Made by a program: the position numbers and the translations under genes | Notes under the pieces: generated by a model | Seen by the model: the letters and a program-made list of their open reading frames with translations, nothing else | What the model was told of the DNA's origin: nothing | Databases searched by the model: none | Part shown: piece after piece, positions 8,156 through 18,400 of the stretch | How positions within the stretch are numbered: position 1 is the stretch's first letter | Layout: each line of letters begins with the position of its first letter | DNA from: Saccharopolyspora_C sp047200635 | GTDB lineage: Bacteria > Actinomycetota > Actinomycetes > Mycobacteriales > Pseudonocardiaceae | DNA: 64,000 nt | Direction of reading: 5' to 3' | NCBI RefSeq assembly: GCF_047200635.1 | Contig: NZ_JBJZOI010000003.1 | Location: forward strand, 234,580 to 298,579

Positions 8156-9868
8156 ATGCCCCAGCCTGCCGGACCCACCACCCCCGGTGGCGTCGAGTTC
8201 CTCGCCGCGCGAGACCTGCTGCTGCGCCACCGCGAGGACTACGCGGCGGCCCGCGCGGAGTTCAACTGGCCGCGACCCGCCGAGTTCAACTGGGCGCTGG
8301 ACTGGTTCGACACCATCGCCGACCGGCAGGACCGGGTGGCGCTCTGGATCGTCGAGGAGGACGGCGCCGAGCGGAAGCTGTCCTTCGGGGACCTGGCGCG
8401 GCGCTCGAACCAGGTCGCGAACTGGCTGCGCGAACGCGGCGTCGGCCGCGGCGACCGGCTGATCCTGATGCTGGGAAACCAGGTGGAGCTGTGGGAGACC
8501 ATCCTCGCGGCGATGAAGCTCGGCGCGGTCATCATCCCCGCCACCCCGCTGCTGGGACCGGCCGACCTGCGCGACCGGGTGGACCGCGGCGCCGCCCGGC
8601 ACGTGGTGACCACCACCGAGCACGCCGCGAAGTTCGCCGAGGTCCCCGGGGGCTACACCCGCATCGCGGTCGGCGGTGCCGAGGGCTGGCACCGCTACGC
8701 CGACAGCGACTCCGCTCCGGTGGAGTTCACCCCGGACGGCCCCACCCGCGCCGACGACCCGCTGCTGCTCTACTTCACCTCCGGCACCACCGCCCAGCCG
8801 AAGCTGGTCGAGCACACCCACGTCTCCTACCCGGTCGGGCACCTGTCCACGATGTACTGGATCGGGCTGGAACCGGGCGACGTGCACCTCAACATCTCCT
8901 CGCCGGGCTGGGCGAAGCACGCCTGGAGCAACGTGTTCGCGCCGTGGAACGCCGAGGCGACGGTGTTCATCCACAACTACGCCCGGTTCGACGCGGCCGC
9001 GCTGCTGCGCGAGATGCGGCGCTGCGGGGTGACGAGCTTCTGCGCGCCACCAACGGTGTGGCGGATGCTCATCCAGTCCGACCTCACCGCGCTGGCGACC
9101 CCGCCGCGCAAGGTGCTCGGCGCCGGTGAGCCGCTGAACCCCGAGGTGATCGAGCAGGTCCGCCGCGCGTGGGGCGTGACGATCCGGGACGGTTACGGTC
9201 AGACCGAGAGCAGCGTGCAGGTCGCCAACACCCCGGGGCAGGAGCTCAAGCCGGGCTCGATGGGGCGGCCGCTGCCGGGTTTCGAGGTGGCGCTGCTCGA
9301 CCCGGCGACCGGGCAGGAGGCGGCCGAGGGCGAGATCTGCCTGCGGCTGGACCCGCGTCCGGTGGGACTGATGACCGGGTACGCCGACGACGCCGAGCGC
9401 AACGCGGAGGTGCTGCGCGGCGGTCACTACCACACCGGGGACGTCGGCTCCCGCGACGAGGACGGCTACATCACCTACGTCGGGCGCACCGACGACGTGT
9501 TCAAGGCCTCGGACTACCGCATCTCCCCGTTCGAGCTGGAGAGCGTGCTGCTCGAACACGAGGCGGTGGCGGAGGCCGCGGTCGTGCCCTCGCCGGATCC
9601 GATCCGGCTCGCGGTGCCGAAGGCGCACGTGGTGCTCGCCGCGGGGTGGGAGCCCGGCGCGGAGACCGCCCGTTCGATCCTGGCGTTCGCCCGGGAGCAC
9701 CTGGCCCCCTACAAGCGGGTGCGGCGCCTGGAGTTCACCGAACTGCCGAAGACGATCTCCGGCAAGATCCGTCGCGTCGAGCTGCGGCGGCACGAGGAGG
9801 AGATCCACGGGAGCACGGAACCCGCCGGGGAGTACCGGGAGGAGGACTTCCCGGACCTCAGGTCCTGA
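8156..9868 (+). CDS. Acyl-CoA synthetase, medium-chain (ACSM-like) AMP-forming
   Basis: A 570-residue ANL-superfamily ligase. It shows the P-loop YFTSGTTAQPK, the A5 motif DGYGQTES, the A7/A8 hinge YHTGDVGSRDEDGY...GRTDD and the C-terminal catalytic Lys in PKTISGKIRR. It would activate a carboxylic acid with ATP and transfer it to CoA. The EFNWALDWFD segment near the N-terminus and the overall layout resemble the medium-chain/xenobiotic acyl-CoA synthetases. GAGGAGG precedes ATG 8156. No linked beta-oxidation genes, so the substrate is open. Confidence 0.85.
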   Translation: MPQPAGPTTPGGVEFLAARDLLLRHREDYAAARAEFNWPRPAEFNWALDWFDTIADRQDRVALWIVEEDGAERKLSFGDLARRSNQVANWLRERGVGRGDRLILMLGNQVELWETILAAMKLGAVIIPATPLLGPADLRDRVDRGAARHVVTTTEHAAKFAEVPGGYTRIAVGGAEGWHRYADSDSAPVEFTPDGPTRADDPLLLYFTSGTTAQPKLVEHTHVSYPVGHLSTMYWIGLEPGDVHLNISSPGWAKHAWSNVFAPWNAEATVFIHNYARFDAAALLREMRRCGVTSFCAPPTVWRMLIQSDLTALATPPRKVLGAGEPLNPEVIEQVRRAWGVTIRDGYGQTESSVQVANTPGQELKPGSMGRPLPGFEVALLDPATGQEAAEGEICLRLDPRPVGLMTGYADDAERNAEVLRGGHYHTGDVGSRDEDGYITYVGRTDDVFKASDYRISPFELESVLLEHEAVAEAAVVPSPDPIRLAVPKAHVVLAAGWEPGAETARSILAFAREHLAPYKRVRRLEFTELPKTISGKIRRVELRRHEEEIHGSTEPAGEYREEDFPDLRS

Positions 9869-11192
9869 CCCGGGGGACGCGTGCGGCTGCCTGATCAGCG
9901 CGTGCGGCGGCCCCAGGAGCGGAGAACCTGAGCCGACCTGGTCCGGCGGCGGAGTCCGCGCGGTCCACGAGCCCGGGCCGCGCGAGGTGACCCTCCGCCG
10001 AGGCCCCGGAGCGTGAACGTCGACGAATCCGGCTCGGTCGGTGGCCGGCGGGCGCGGGCGCCCGACCCCGCCCAGCCGCGTCCCGGCGTCGCGCCCGGCG
10101 ACTCGGGGGTGTCTTCCGACACGGGCTCGGAGGCCGCGCCGCGATCCGGCGGCGGCAGGAGCCGCGTTCCGAAATCCGGGTCCGGTCGCGAGCGGGGGAG
10201 GGCGGCGAATCGACGCCGGATCCCATGACTCGCCTTTCTCCCGATCGTCAATTCCGCGCCGGATCCTCCCCGAAAGAGCAGTTCCCGAAAAGCGCGGATG
10301 AGTCGGATCACCGCACTGGATCGATCGCGCGGGCCGTGCGATGACCGCTCTCTCCGCATTCGCGAGGACGCACCGCGGGGTTCCGGGTCCCGGCCCGGTC
10401 CGCGGGAGCAGGCGGGGGCCGCTCGCGCGGGCGCGTTCCGGCGGTGGTGCCGCCGTTCGAGTGGGTGGGGCGGCGGAGGATCGGACCAGTGGGGCCGTGC
10501 GCTGCGGTGACCGTGGGCGACGAGGGCGCGGCCGGCTGGATCGGAGCGGTGCCGGCGAGGCGCCCAGGGCGGCCCGGGCCTGGGGAAGTCCCCGGAAAAG
10601 TCCACCCAGGTCTGGTCTCGCAGCGGTGAGGCTCGTAACATCCGGAGCCCCCGGACCGATTCCACCGGCGCAAAAAGGGAAATCAGTCCCTCCCGCGAGC
10701 CCCCTCCTCGGAGTTTTGTGGGCATTCGCGGTTGCGCTATTCGATGTGGTCGTGGTAAGTGCTGCGGTCGCGATCATACACACGTCACCGCCGCCGCGCA
10801 CTTATGCGATCGTGACATGCTCGCAAAAAGCCCGGAAAAGGCGCTGGTGGCAGCGCATTTTTTCACCCAGGGTGACGGCGCGAATCACGCTTATATCCCA
10901 TTGCTGTGATCAGCGTCACTTCTCGATGAGCTTGCTTCGGCAACTCATTCGCATAGGTTGGTGACTCGACGCACGAATTCGCGTCGAAGCCGGTCGGCAA
11001 TGGAGCCGGCTGAGTGCGAGGAACCGGCGCAGGTGCGCGGCCTGATTTTCTTCGGCCGCCCACGCCGGTGTGGAACTGCCGCCTTATTCGAGTGGCGGCC
11101 CCGCACGACCGCGAGTTGATCTCGGGGCGGATTCGCGCGGACCTGATGTGGTGCATGAGGCGCATGACCAACGCGAGCGGTGGGAGTGAAGC
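9869..11192. other. 1.3 kb non-coding region upstream of the betaine operon
   Basis: No reading frame here encodes a recognisable protein. The open frames are Arg/Pro/Gly-rich products of high GC and none has a convincing ribosome-binding site. GC falls noticeably between about 10,700 and 10,970, where a promoter would be expected. It may carry long-range control of the osmolyte operon, an undescribed RNA, or a decayed gene. Confidence 0.6.
10932..10959 (+). promoter_or_regulatory. Candidate promoter of the betaine/methyl-cycle operon
   Basis: TTGCTT at 10932-10937 and TAGGTT at 10954-10959 are spaced 16 bp in the most AT-rich part of the upstream region. If used, the transcript would have a leader of roughly 225 nt before the methyltransferase ATG. 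Motif match only. Confidence 0.3.
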
Positions 11193-12902
11193 ATGGCCAA
11201 GAGCGTGGACGACCTGGCGCGACACGGTGCACGCAATGGCGCGGTCGAGGACGCGGCCGAACTGGTGGCCCGCGAGGAGCAGGTCTTCGGCGACAATCCG
11301 TTGGAAGTGCGCGAATCCGATCACTACACGCACGAGTACGTGGGCGGGTTCGTCGACAAGTGGGACGACCTGATCGACTGGAAGAAGCGCTACGAGAGCG
11401 AGGGGCGCTTCTTCGTCGACCAGCTCAAGGCGCGCGGCGTGGAGTCCGTGCTGGACGTGGCGACCGGGACCGGTTTCCACTCGGTGCGCCTGCTGGAGGA
11501 GGGCTTCGAGACGGTCAGCGCTGATGGCAGCCCGCAGATGCTGGCCAAGGCCTTCCGCAACGGCCTGGACTACGGCGGGCACATCCTGCGCGTGGTGCAC
11601 GCCGACTGGCGCTGGCTCAACCGCGACGTGCACGGTGAGTACGACGCGATCATCTGCCTGGGCAACTCGTTCACGCACCTGTTCTCCGAGCGCGACCGGC
11701 GCAAGGCGCTCGCGGAGTTCTACGCGATGCTCAAGCACGACGGCGTCCTGATCATCGATCAGCGCAACTACGACTCCATCCTGGACGACGGGTTCTCCAG
11801 CAAGCACACCTACTACTACGCCGGTGACGACGTATCCGCCGAGCCGGATTACGTCGACGAGGGGCTCGCTCGGTTCAAGTACACGTTCCCGGACAAGAGC
11901 GAGTTCTTCCTCAACATGTACCCGTTGCGGAAGAATTACGTCCGGCGTTTGCTTCGCGAGGTCGGATTCCAGCGAATCGACACCTACGGCGATTTTCAGG
12001 AAACCTACGCCGACGGGGACCCGGACTTCTTCATCCACGTCGCGGAGAAGAACTACCGCACCGAGGACGATCTCTCCGACATGTATTCCACGGCGGTGCA
12101 CACCGCTCGGGACTACTACAACTCCGAGGACGCGGACAACTTCTACTACCACGTGTGGGGAGGCAACGACATCCACGTCGGCCTCTACAGCTCCCCGGAC
12201 GAGGACATCGACGCCGCCTCCCGGCGCACCGTGGAGCGCATGACGAGCAAGGTCGAGATCACACCGCGGACGCGGATCCTCGACATCGGCTCCGGGTACG
12301 GTGGTGCGGCGCGCTACCTCGCCCAGACCTACGGCTGCAAGGTGGCCTGCCTCAACCTCAGCGAGGTGGAGAACGCCCGCAACGTCGAGTTCAACCGCGC
12401 GGCGGGCCTCGACCACCTCATCGAGGTCAAGGACGGCTCCTTCGAGGACATTCCGTTCCAGGACAACGCCTTCGACCTGGTGTGGTCGCAGGACGCGATC
12501 CTGCACAGCGGGGACCGGGAGCGGGTCCTGGAGGAGGTGACCCGGGTGCTGGGCAAGGGCGGTTCGTTCGTGTTCACCGACCCGATGGCCGCCGACGGCG
12601 CTCGCAAGCAGGACCTCGGCCCGATCCTTGATCGGCTGAACCTGGACACTATGGGTTCGCCCGGGTTCTACCGGCGCGAGCTGGCCCGCCTGGGCCTGCA
12701 GACGATCGACTTCGAGGACCTCAGCTCGTACCTGCCGGTGCACTACCAGCGGGTGCTGGATGTCCTCGAGGCACGCGAGTCCGAGCTGGCCGACCGGATC
12801 GGTGAGGAATATCGCACCAAGATGAAGCGAGGCCTGCGTGCCTGGGTGGAGTCCGGTAACGCCGGAAGCCTGGCATGGGGCATCATTCACGCCCGTGCAT
12901 GA
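11193..12902 (+). CDS. Fused glycine sarcosine N-methyltransferase / sarcosine dimethylglycine N-methyltransferase (glycine betaine synthesis)
   Basis: A 569-residue fusion of two SAM-dependent methyltransferases. The N-terminal half has SAM motif I VLDVATGTGFHS (residues 86-97) and the IICLGNSFTHL region typical of GSMT, which converts glycine to sarcosine and dimethylglycine. The C-terminal half has ILDIGSGYGG (362-371), then CLNLSEVENARN and WSQDAILHSGDR, typical of SDMT, which completes methylation to betaine. Such fusions are known from the halophile Actinopolyspora halophila. Three SAM are used per betaine, which explains the downstream SAM-regeneration genes. GGGAG precedes ATG 11193. 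Confidence 0.95.
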   Translation: MAKSVDDLARHGARNGAVEDAAELVAREEQVFGDNPLEVRESDHYTHEYVGGFVDKWDDLIDWKKRYESEGRFFVDQLKARGVESVLDVATGTGFHSVRLLEEGFETVSADGSPQMLAKAFRNGLDYGGHILRVVHADWRWLNRDVHGEYDAIICLGNSFTHLFSERDRRKALAEFYAMLKHDGVLIIDQRNYDSILDDGFSSKHTYYYAGDDVSAEPDYVDEGLARFKYTFPDKSEFFLNMYPLRKNYVRRLLREVGFQRIDTYGDFQETYADGDPDFFIHVAEKNYRTEDDLSDMYSTAVHTARDYYNSEDADNFYYHVWGGNDIHVGLYSSPDEDIDAASRRTVERMTSKVEITPRTRILDIGSGYGGAARYLAQTYGCKVACLNLSEVENARNVEFNRAAGLDHLIEVKDGSFEDIPFQDNAFDLVWSQDAILHSGDRERVLEEVTRVLGKGGSFVFTDPMAADGARKQDLGPILDRLNLDTMGSPGFYRRELARLGLQTIDFEDLSSYLPVHYQRVLDVLEARESELADRIGEEYRTKMKRGLRAWVESGNAGSLAWGIIHARA

Positions 12903-12954
12903 TCATAAATGGTGCGCACGGCCGGTCCCGCTGGGCCGGTCGGCGGGATGCCAG

Positions 12955-12968
12955 TGAGTGGACACTCA
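12955..12968 (+). repeat. Small inverted repeat before metK
   Basis: TGAGTG and CACTCA flank a 2-nt gap in the 132-bp spacer between the methyltransferase and metK. A 6-bp stem is weak as a terminator; it may be an operator half-site pair or chance. Confidence 0.25.
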
Positions 12969-13034
12969 TGACATTCCTGCTGCCAGTGCGCAAGGATCGA
13001 AGCCGCCAAAGAAGCTGAGAGGTGAGGTTGAGCC

Positions 13035-14237
13035 GTGAGTGAGATCAACCGCAGGTTGTTCACCAGCGAGTCGGTGACCGAGGGTCACCCCGACAAGATC
13101 TGCGACGCGATCAGCGACTCCGTGCTGGACGCGATGCTGGCGCAGGACCCGCGCTCCCGGGTGGCGGTGGAGACGCTGGTGACCACCGGTCAGGTGCACG
13201 TGGCCGGTGAGGTCACCACCGACGCCTACGTCGACATCCCGACCATCGTCCGGGAGAAGATCCTGGAGATCGGGTACGACTCGTCGGCCAAGGGCTTCGA
13301 CGGGAACTCCTGCGGCGTGAACATCGCCATCGGCGCGCAGTCCCCCGACATCGGGCAGGGCGTCGACACCGCCCACGAGAACCGCGTCGAGGGCGTCATC
13401 GACGAGATCGCCAAGCAGGGCGCCGGTGACCAGGGCCTCATGTTCGGCTACGCCTGCAACGACACCGACGAACTCGCGCCGCTGCCCATCACGCTCGCGC
13501 ACCGGCTCTCCCGCAGGCTCACCGAGGTCCGCAAGGACGGCACGCTGCCCTACCTGCGCGCCGACGGCAAGACCCAGGTCACCATCGAGTACGCCGGTGA
13601 CCAGCCGGTGCGCCTGGACACCGTGGTGCTGTCCACCCAGCACGCCGAGGAGATCGACCTCGACACCACGCTGTCCAAGGACATCAACGAGAAGGTCATC
13701 GCCCCCGAGCTGGAGCGCGTCGGCCTCGACACCACCGACCTGCGGCTGCTGATCAACCCGACCGGCCGCTTCGTCGTCGGTGGCCCGATGGGCGACGCCG
13801 GCCTGACCGGACGCAAGATCATCGTGGACACCTACGGCGGCATGGCCCGCCACGGCGGCGGCGCGTTCTCCGGCAAGGACCCGTCGAAGGTGGACCGCTC
13901 CGCGGCCTACGCGACCCGCTGGGTGGCGAAGAACGCGGTGGCCGCCGGGCTGGCCGGCCGCATCGAGGTCCAGGTGGCCTACGCCATCGGCAAGGCCGCA
14001 CCGGTCGGGCTGTTCGTGGAGACCTTCGGGACCGAGAACGTGGACCCGGTCAAGATCCAGGCCGCGATCAACGAGGTCTTCGACCTCCGTCCGGCCGCGA
14101 TCATCCGGGACCTGGACCTGCTGCGCCCGATCTACGCGCAGACCGCGGCCTACGGCCACTTCGGCCGCAGCGACGTCCAGCTGCCGTGGGAGAACACCGA
14201 CCGTGCCGACGCGCTCAAGAGCGCGGCCGGCCTCTGA
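13035..14237 (+). CDS. metK: S-adenosylmethionine synthetase
   Basis: A 400-residue MetK of normal length. It has the GHPDK motif at residues 17-21, KGAGDQG near residue 130, the GGGAFSGKDPSKVDRS loop and a C-terminus ending in the usual HFGR region. It makes SAM from ATP and methionine in the cytosol. It follows the betaine methyltransferase on the same strand with AGAGGTGAGG before GTG 13035. Placement here points to dedicated SAM supply for betaine synthesis; whether it is the only metK in the genome cannot be seen. Confidence 0.97.
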   Translation: MSEINRRLFTSESVTEGHPDKICDAISDSVLDAMLAQDPRSRVAVETLVTTGQVHVAGEVTTDAYVDIPTIVREKILEIGYDSSAKGFDGNSCGVNIAIGAQSPDIGQGVDTAHENRVEGVIDEIAKQGAGDQGLMFGYACNDTDELAPLPITLAHRLSRRLTEVRKDGTLPYLRADGKTQVTIEYAGDQPVRLDTVVLSTQHAEEIDLDTTLSKDINEKVIAPELERVGLDTTDLRLLINPTGRFVVGGPMGDAGLTGRKIIVDTYGGMARHGGGAFSGKDPSKVDRSAAYATRWVAKNAVAAGLAGRIEVQVAYAIGKAAPVGLFVETFGTENVDPVKIQAAINEVFDLRPAAIIRDLDLLRPIYAQTAAYGHFGRSDVQLPWENTDRADALKSAAGL

Positions 14238-14266
14238 TCAGGAACATGCGGCCGCGCGCACGGGCC

Positions 14267-14299
14267 GCCGCGGGGCGTGGCACGGCCGCGCCCCGCGGC
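14267..14299 (+). repeat. Perfect GC hairpin 1 in metK-adoK spacer
   Basis: An 11-bp perfect stem (core CCGCGGGGCG and CGCCCCGCGG, loop 11 nt) lies 30 bp after metK. It has no U tract. It may be a partial terminator, an mRNA-stabilising hairpin or a processing site within the operon. Confidence 0.5.
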
Positions 14300-14331
14300 C
14301 CGGTGCGGGGCAGGTTCCGAGAAGTTCGCGA

Positions 14332-14358
14332 GACCGGTGACCGACGATGTCACCGGTC
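14332..14358 (+). repeat. Perfect hairpin 2 in metK-adoK spacer
   Basis: GACCGGTGAC and GTCACCGGTC form a 10-bp stem with a 7-nt loop, ending 4 bp before the adoK Shine-Dalgarno. It is placed where it could affect ribosome access. Confidence 0.5.
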
Positions 14359-14379
14359 GTCCGAGAGGGAGTTGTTGCA

Positions 14380-15354
14380 GTGCGGATTGCGGTGACCGGG
14401 TCGATCGCGACCGACCACCTGATGTCCTTCCCGGGCAGGATCGCCGAGCAGCTGATCGCCGATCAGCTCGAACAGGTGTCCCTGTCCTTCCTGGTCGACG
14501 AGCTGGAGGTGCGCCGCGGCGGGGTCGCGGCCAACATCACCTTCGGCCTGGGCAAGCTCGGGGTCACCTCGCTGCTGGTCGGTGCCGTCGGGCAGGACTT
14601 CGAGGAGTACCGCGCCTGGCTGGAGCGCCACGGCGTCGACACCGCCTCGGTGCACGTCTCGGAGACCAAGCACACGTCCCGGTTCCTGTGCACCACCGAC
14701 CAGGACTTCAACCAGATCGCCTCGTTCTACCCGGGTGCCATGTCCGAGGCGGCGGAGATCCGGCTCCAGAGCATCGCCGAGCGCGTCGGCGGCCTGGACC
14801 TGGTGGTGATCTCCGCGAACGACCCGGACGCGATGGTGCAGTACACCCGGGAGTGCCGCGACCGGGGTTACCGGTTCCTCGCCGACCCGGGCCAGCAGCT
14901 CGCCCGGATGGACGGCGAGGCGGTGCGCGAGCTCGTCTCCGGTGCCGAGTACCTGTTCACCAACGAGTACGAGCACGGCCTGCTGCTGCAGAGCACCGGC
15001 TGGAGCCACTCCGAGGTGCTCGCCGAGGTCGGCAGCTGGGTCACCTCGCTCGGGGCCAAGGGCGTGAAGGTGGAGTCGGCCACCGCGGCCACCTTCGAGA
15101 TCGCGCCCCCGAAGGAGAAGCAGAAGGGCGACCCGACCGGCGTCGGCGACGCCCTGCGCGCCGGGTTCCTCGCGGGCCTGTCCGGCGGGCTGGGCGTGGA
15201 GCGGGCGCTGCAGCTCGGCTGCACGCTGGCGACCGTCTCGCTGGAGACGGACGGCCCGCAGGAGTACGACGTCGAGCGCGAGTCCTTCCTCGCGCGCATC
15301 GGTGAGGCCTACGGCGACACGGCCGCTGCCGAGATCGGTTCGAAGCTGCGCTGA
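14380..15354 (+). CDS. adoK: Adenosine kinase, PfkB family
   Basis: A 324-residue ribokinase/PfkB-family kinase close in sequence to mycobacterial AdoK as I remember it: IAVTGSIATDHLM at the start, VDELEVRRGGVAANITF, IASFYPGAMSEA in the middle, and DPTGVGDA (251-258) with D257 as catalytic base. It phosphorylates adenosine to AMP, removing the by-product of SAH hydrolysis and pulling that reversible reaction forward. GTG 14380 is chosen over ATG 14347 because GAGAGGGAG sits 8 bp upstream and the protein then starts like its homologues. Confidence 0.92.
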   Translation: MRIAVTGSIATDHLMSFPGRIAEQLIADQLEQVSLSFLVDELEVRRGGVAANITFGLGKLGVTSLLVGAVGQDFEEYRAWLERHGVDTASVHVSETKHTSRFLCTTDQDFNQIASFYPGAMSEAAEIRLQSIAERVGGLDLVVISANDPDAMVQYTRECRDRGYRFLADPGQQLARMDGEAVRELVSGAEYLFTNEYEHGLLLQSTGWSHSEVLAEVGSWVTSLGAKGVKVESATAATFEIAPPKEKQKGDPTGVGDALRAGFLAGLSGGLGVERALQLGCTLATVSLETDGPQEYDVERESFLARIGEAYGDTAAAEIGSKLR

Positions 15355-15360
15355 GCCGCG

Positions 15361-15392
15361 GGGCGGTACCGGGGTGCTCCCCGGTACCGCCC
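15361..15392 (+). repeat. 14-bp perfect hairpin in adoK-metH spacer
   Basis: GGGCGGTACCGGGG and CCCCGGTACCGCCC with a 4-nt TGCT loop fill half of the 63-bp spacer. Very stable, without U tract, and 12 bp before the metH Shine-Dalgarno. Confidence 0.6.
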
Positions 15393-15417
15393 AGGCGAGC
15401 ACACTGGAGGTTCGGGC

Positions 15418-18400
15418 GTGGCGCAGGCAAGCGTGGGAAGAGGCAACGGCATGAATGGGGTCAACACGAACGGCGACACCGGCTCGGGCCGGGATCCGAG
15501 CGGATTCCTGACCGCGCTCGGCGAGCGCGTGCTCGTCGCGGACGGCGGCATGGGCACCGCGCTGCAGGGTTACGACCTGTCGCTGGACGACTTCGCGAAC
15601 CTCGAGGGTTGCAACGAGATCCTCAACGAGACCCGGCCCGACGTGGTCTCGGGGGTCTACCGCGGCTTCCTGGAGGCCGGATCGGACGCGATCGAGACCA
15701 ACACGTTCGGCACCAACCTCGCCAACCTCGGCGAGTACGGCATCCCGGAGCGCATCCGGGACCTCGCGGAGAAGGGCGCCCGGCTGGCCAGGGAGGCCGC
15801 CGACGAGTACGCCACGAAGGACAAGCCGCGCTTCGTGCTCGGCTCGATGGGGCCCGGTACCAAGCTGCCCACGCTCGGCCACGCGCCCTACGCGGACCTG
15901 CGCGACGCGTACGTGGAGAACGTGCTGGGGATGCTCGACGGCGGCATCGACGTCGTGCTCGTCGAGACCTCGCAGGACCTGCTGCAGACGAAGGCCGCGA
16001 TCGTGGCGGCCAAGCGGGCGATGGCGCGGACCGGCCGCTGGCTCCCGATCATCGCCCAGGTGACCGTGGAGCAGACCGGCACCATGCTGGTCGGTTCCGA
16101 GATCGGTGCCGCGCTGACCGCGCTGGAGCCGCTGGGCATCGACCTGATCGGCATGAACTGCGCCACCGGCCCCGCCGAGATGAGCGAGCACCTGCGGGTG
16201 CTGGCGCAGCACGCCCAGATCCCGATCTCGGTGATGCCCAACGCGGGCCTGCCCGAGCTCGGCCCGAACGGCGCGGTGTACCCGCTCCAGCCCGACGAGC
16301 TCGCCCAGTCGCTCGCCGGGTTCGTCACCGACTTCGGCGCGCGCCTGGTCGGCGGCTGCTGCGGCACCACCGGCGAGCACGTGCGCGCGGTGTCGGAGGC
16401 GGTGGCCGAGCTGACCCCGCGGCCGCGCACCGCCGAGGTGATCCCCGCGGTCTCCTCGGTGTACCAGTCGGTGCCCTTCGAGCAGGACGCCAGCATCCTC
16501 AACGTCGGCGAGCGCACCAACACCAACGGCTCCAAGAAGTTCCGCGAGGCCATGCTCGACGGCCGCTACGAGGACTGCGTCGAGATCGCCAAGGCGCAGA
16601 CCCGCGAGGGCGCGCACATGCTCGACCTGTGCGTGGACTACGTGGGCCGCGACGGCGCCGACGACATGCGCGAGCTGGCGAGCAGGCTCGCCACCGCCTC
16701 CACGCTGCCGATCATGGTGGACTCGACCGAGGCCGCCGTGATCCAGGCCGGGCTGGAGCACCTCGGCGGGCGCTGCGCGGTGAACTCGGTGAACTACGAG
16801 GACGGCGACGGTCCGGATTCGCGGTTCCAGAAGGTCATGGCGATGGTGCGCGAGCACGGCGCCACCGTCGTGGCGCTGTGCATCGACGAGGAGGGCCAGG
16901 CCCGCACCGCGGAGTGGAAGCTGCGGATCGCCGAGCGGCTGATCGCGGACATCACCGGGAACTGGGGCCTGGACGAATCGGCGATCATCATCGACTGCCT
17001 GGTCTTCCCGATCACCACCGGCCAGGAGGAGGTCCGCCGGGACGGCATCGAGACCATCGAGGCCATCCGGGAGCTCAAGCGCCGCCACCCCCGGGTGCAG
17101 ACCACCCTGGGCCTGTCCAACGTGTCGTTCGGCCTGAACCCGGCCGCGCGCCAGGTGCTCAACTCGGTGTTCCTCAACGAGTGCCGCGAGGCCGGCCTGG
17201 ACTCGGCGATCCTCAACGCCTCCAAGATCCTGCCGATGAGCAAGATCGAGGACGAGCAGCGCCAGGTCGCCCTCGACCTCGTCTACGACCGGCGTGCCGA
17301 GGACTACGACCCGCTGCAGAAGCTCATGCAGCTGTTCGAGGGCAAGACCGCCTCCTCCACCGGTGCTTCCCGCGCGGAGGAGCTGGCGAAGCTGCCCCTG
17401 TTCGAGCGGCTGGAGAAGCGGATCGTCGACGGCGAGCGCAACGGCCTGGAGGCCGACCTCGACGCGGCGATGCGGGAGAAGGCGCCGCTGCAGATCGTCA
17501 ACGAGAACCTGCTCGCCGGCATGAAGGTCGTCGGCGACCTGTTCGGCTCCGGTCAGATGCAGCTGCCGTTCGTGCTCCAGTCCGCGGAGACCATGAAGTC
17601 GGCGGTGGCCTACCTGGAGCCGCACATGGAGAAGGACGACTCCGGCGGCAAGGGCAAGCTGCTGCTCGCGACCGTCAAGGGCGACGTGCACGACATCGGC
17701 AAGAACCTCGTCGACATCATCGTGTCCAACAACGGCTACGACGTCGTCAACATCGGCATCAAGCAGCCGGTGAACGCCATCCTGGACGCCGCGGACGAGA
17801 ACCAGGTCGACGTGATCGGCATGTCCGGCCTGCTGGTGAAGTCCACCGTGATCATGAAGGACAACCTGCGGGAGATGAACGAGCGCGGCATCGCCGCGAA
17901 GTACCCGGTCATGCTGGGTGGCGCGGCGCTGACCCGCTCCTTCGTGGAGAACGACCTCGACGAGCTCTACCAGGGCGACGTCCGCTACGCGAAGGACGCC
18001 TTCGAGGGCCTCAACCTGATGGACCGGCTGATGTCCATCAAGCGCGGTGACGCCCCGGAGATCAACGAGGCCGAGGAGGCGAAGAAGGCCGAGCGCAAGG
18101 AGCGCCACGAGCGCTCCAAGCGGATCGCCGAGAAGCGCAAGGCCGAGCAGGGCCCGGTTCCGGACCTCTACGACGACTCGGTCCGGTCCGACGTGGACAC
18201 CGACGCGCCGGTGCCCACGCCGCCCTTCTGGGGGTCGCGGGTCGTCAAGGGCGTGCCCACCGCCGACTACCTGGCGCTGCTCGACGAGCGCGCCACGTTC
18301 TTCGGCCAGTGGGGCCTGCGCGGCGCCCGGAAGGGCGAGGGGCCCTCCTACGAGGAGCTCGTCGAGTCCGAGGGCCGCCCCCGGCTGCGCTACTGGATGG

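Noticed and set aside
8256..8291. Direct repeat GAGTTCAACTGG inside the acyl-CoA synthetase gene
   Set aside because: It encodes the conserved FNW segment and a similar neighbouring segment; most likely normal coding sequence, not a mobile or tandem repeat.
9895..10725. 276-residue minus-strand open frame in the same region
   Set aside because: Composition dominated by Arg, Pro and Ser, with no motif and no initiation signal.
10341..10964. 207-residue open frame in the region before the betaine operon
   Set aside because: Arg/Gly/Ala-rich start, no ribosome-binding site, no recognisable domain; codon pattern not gene-like. Treated as non-coding.
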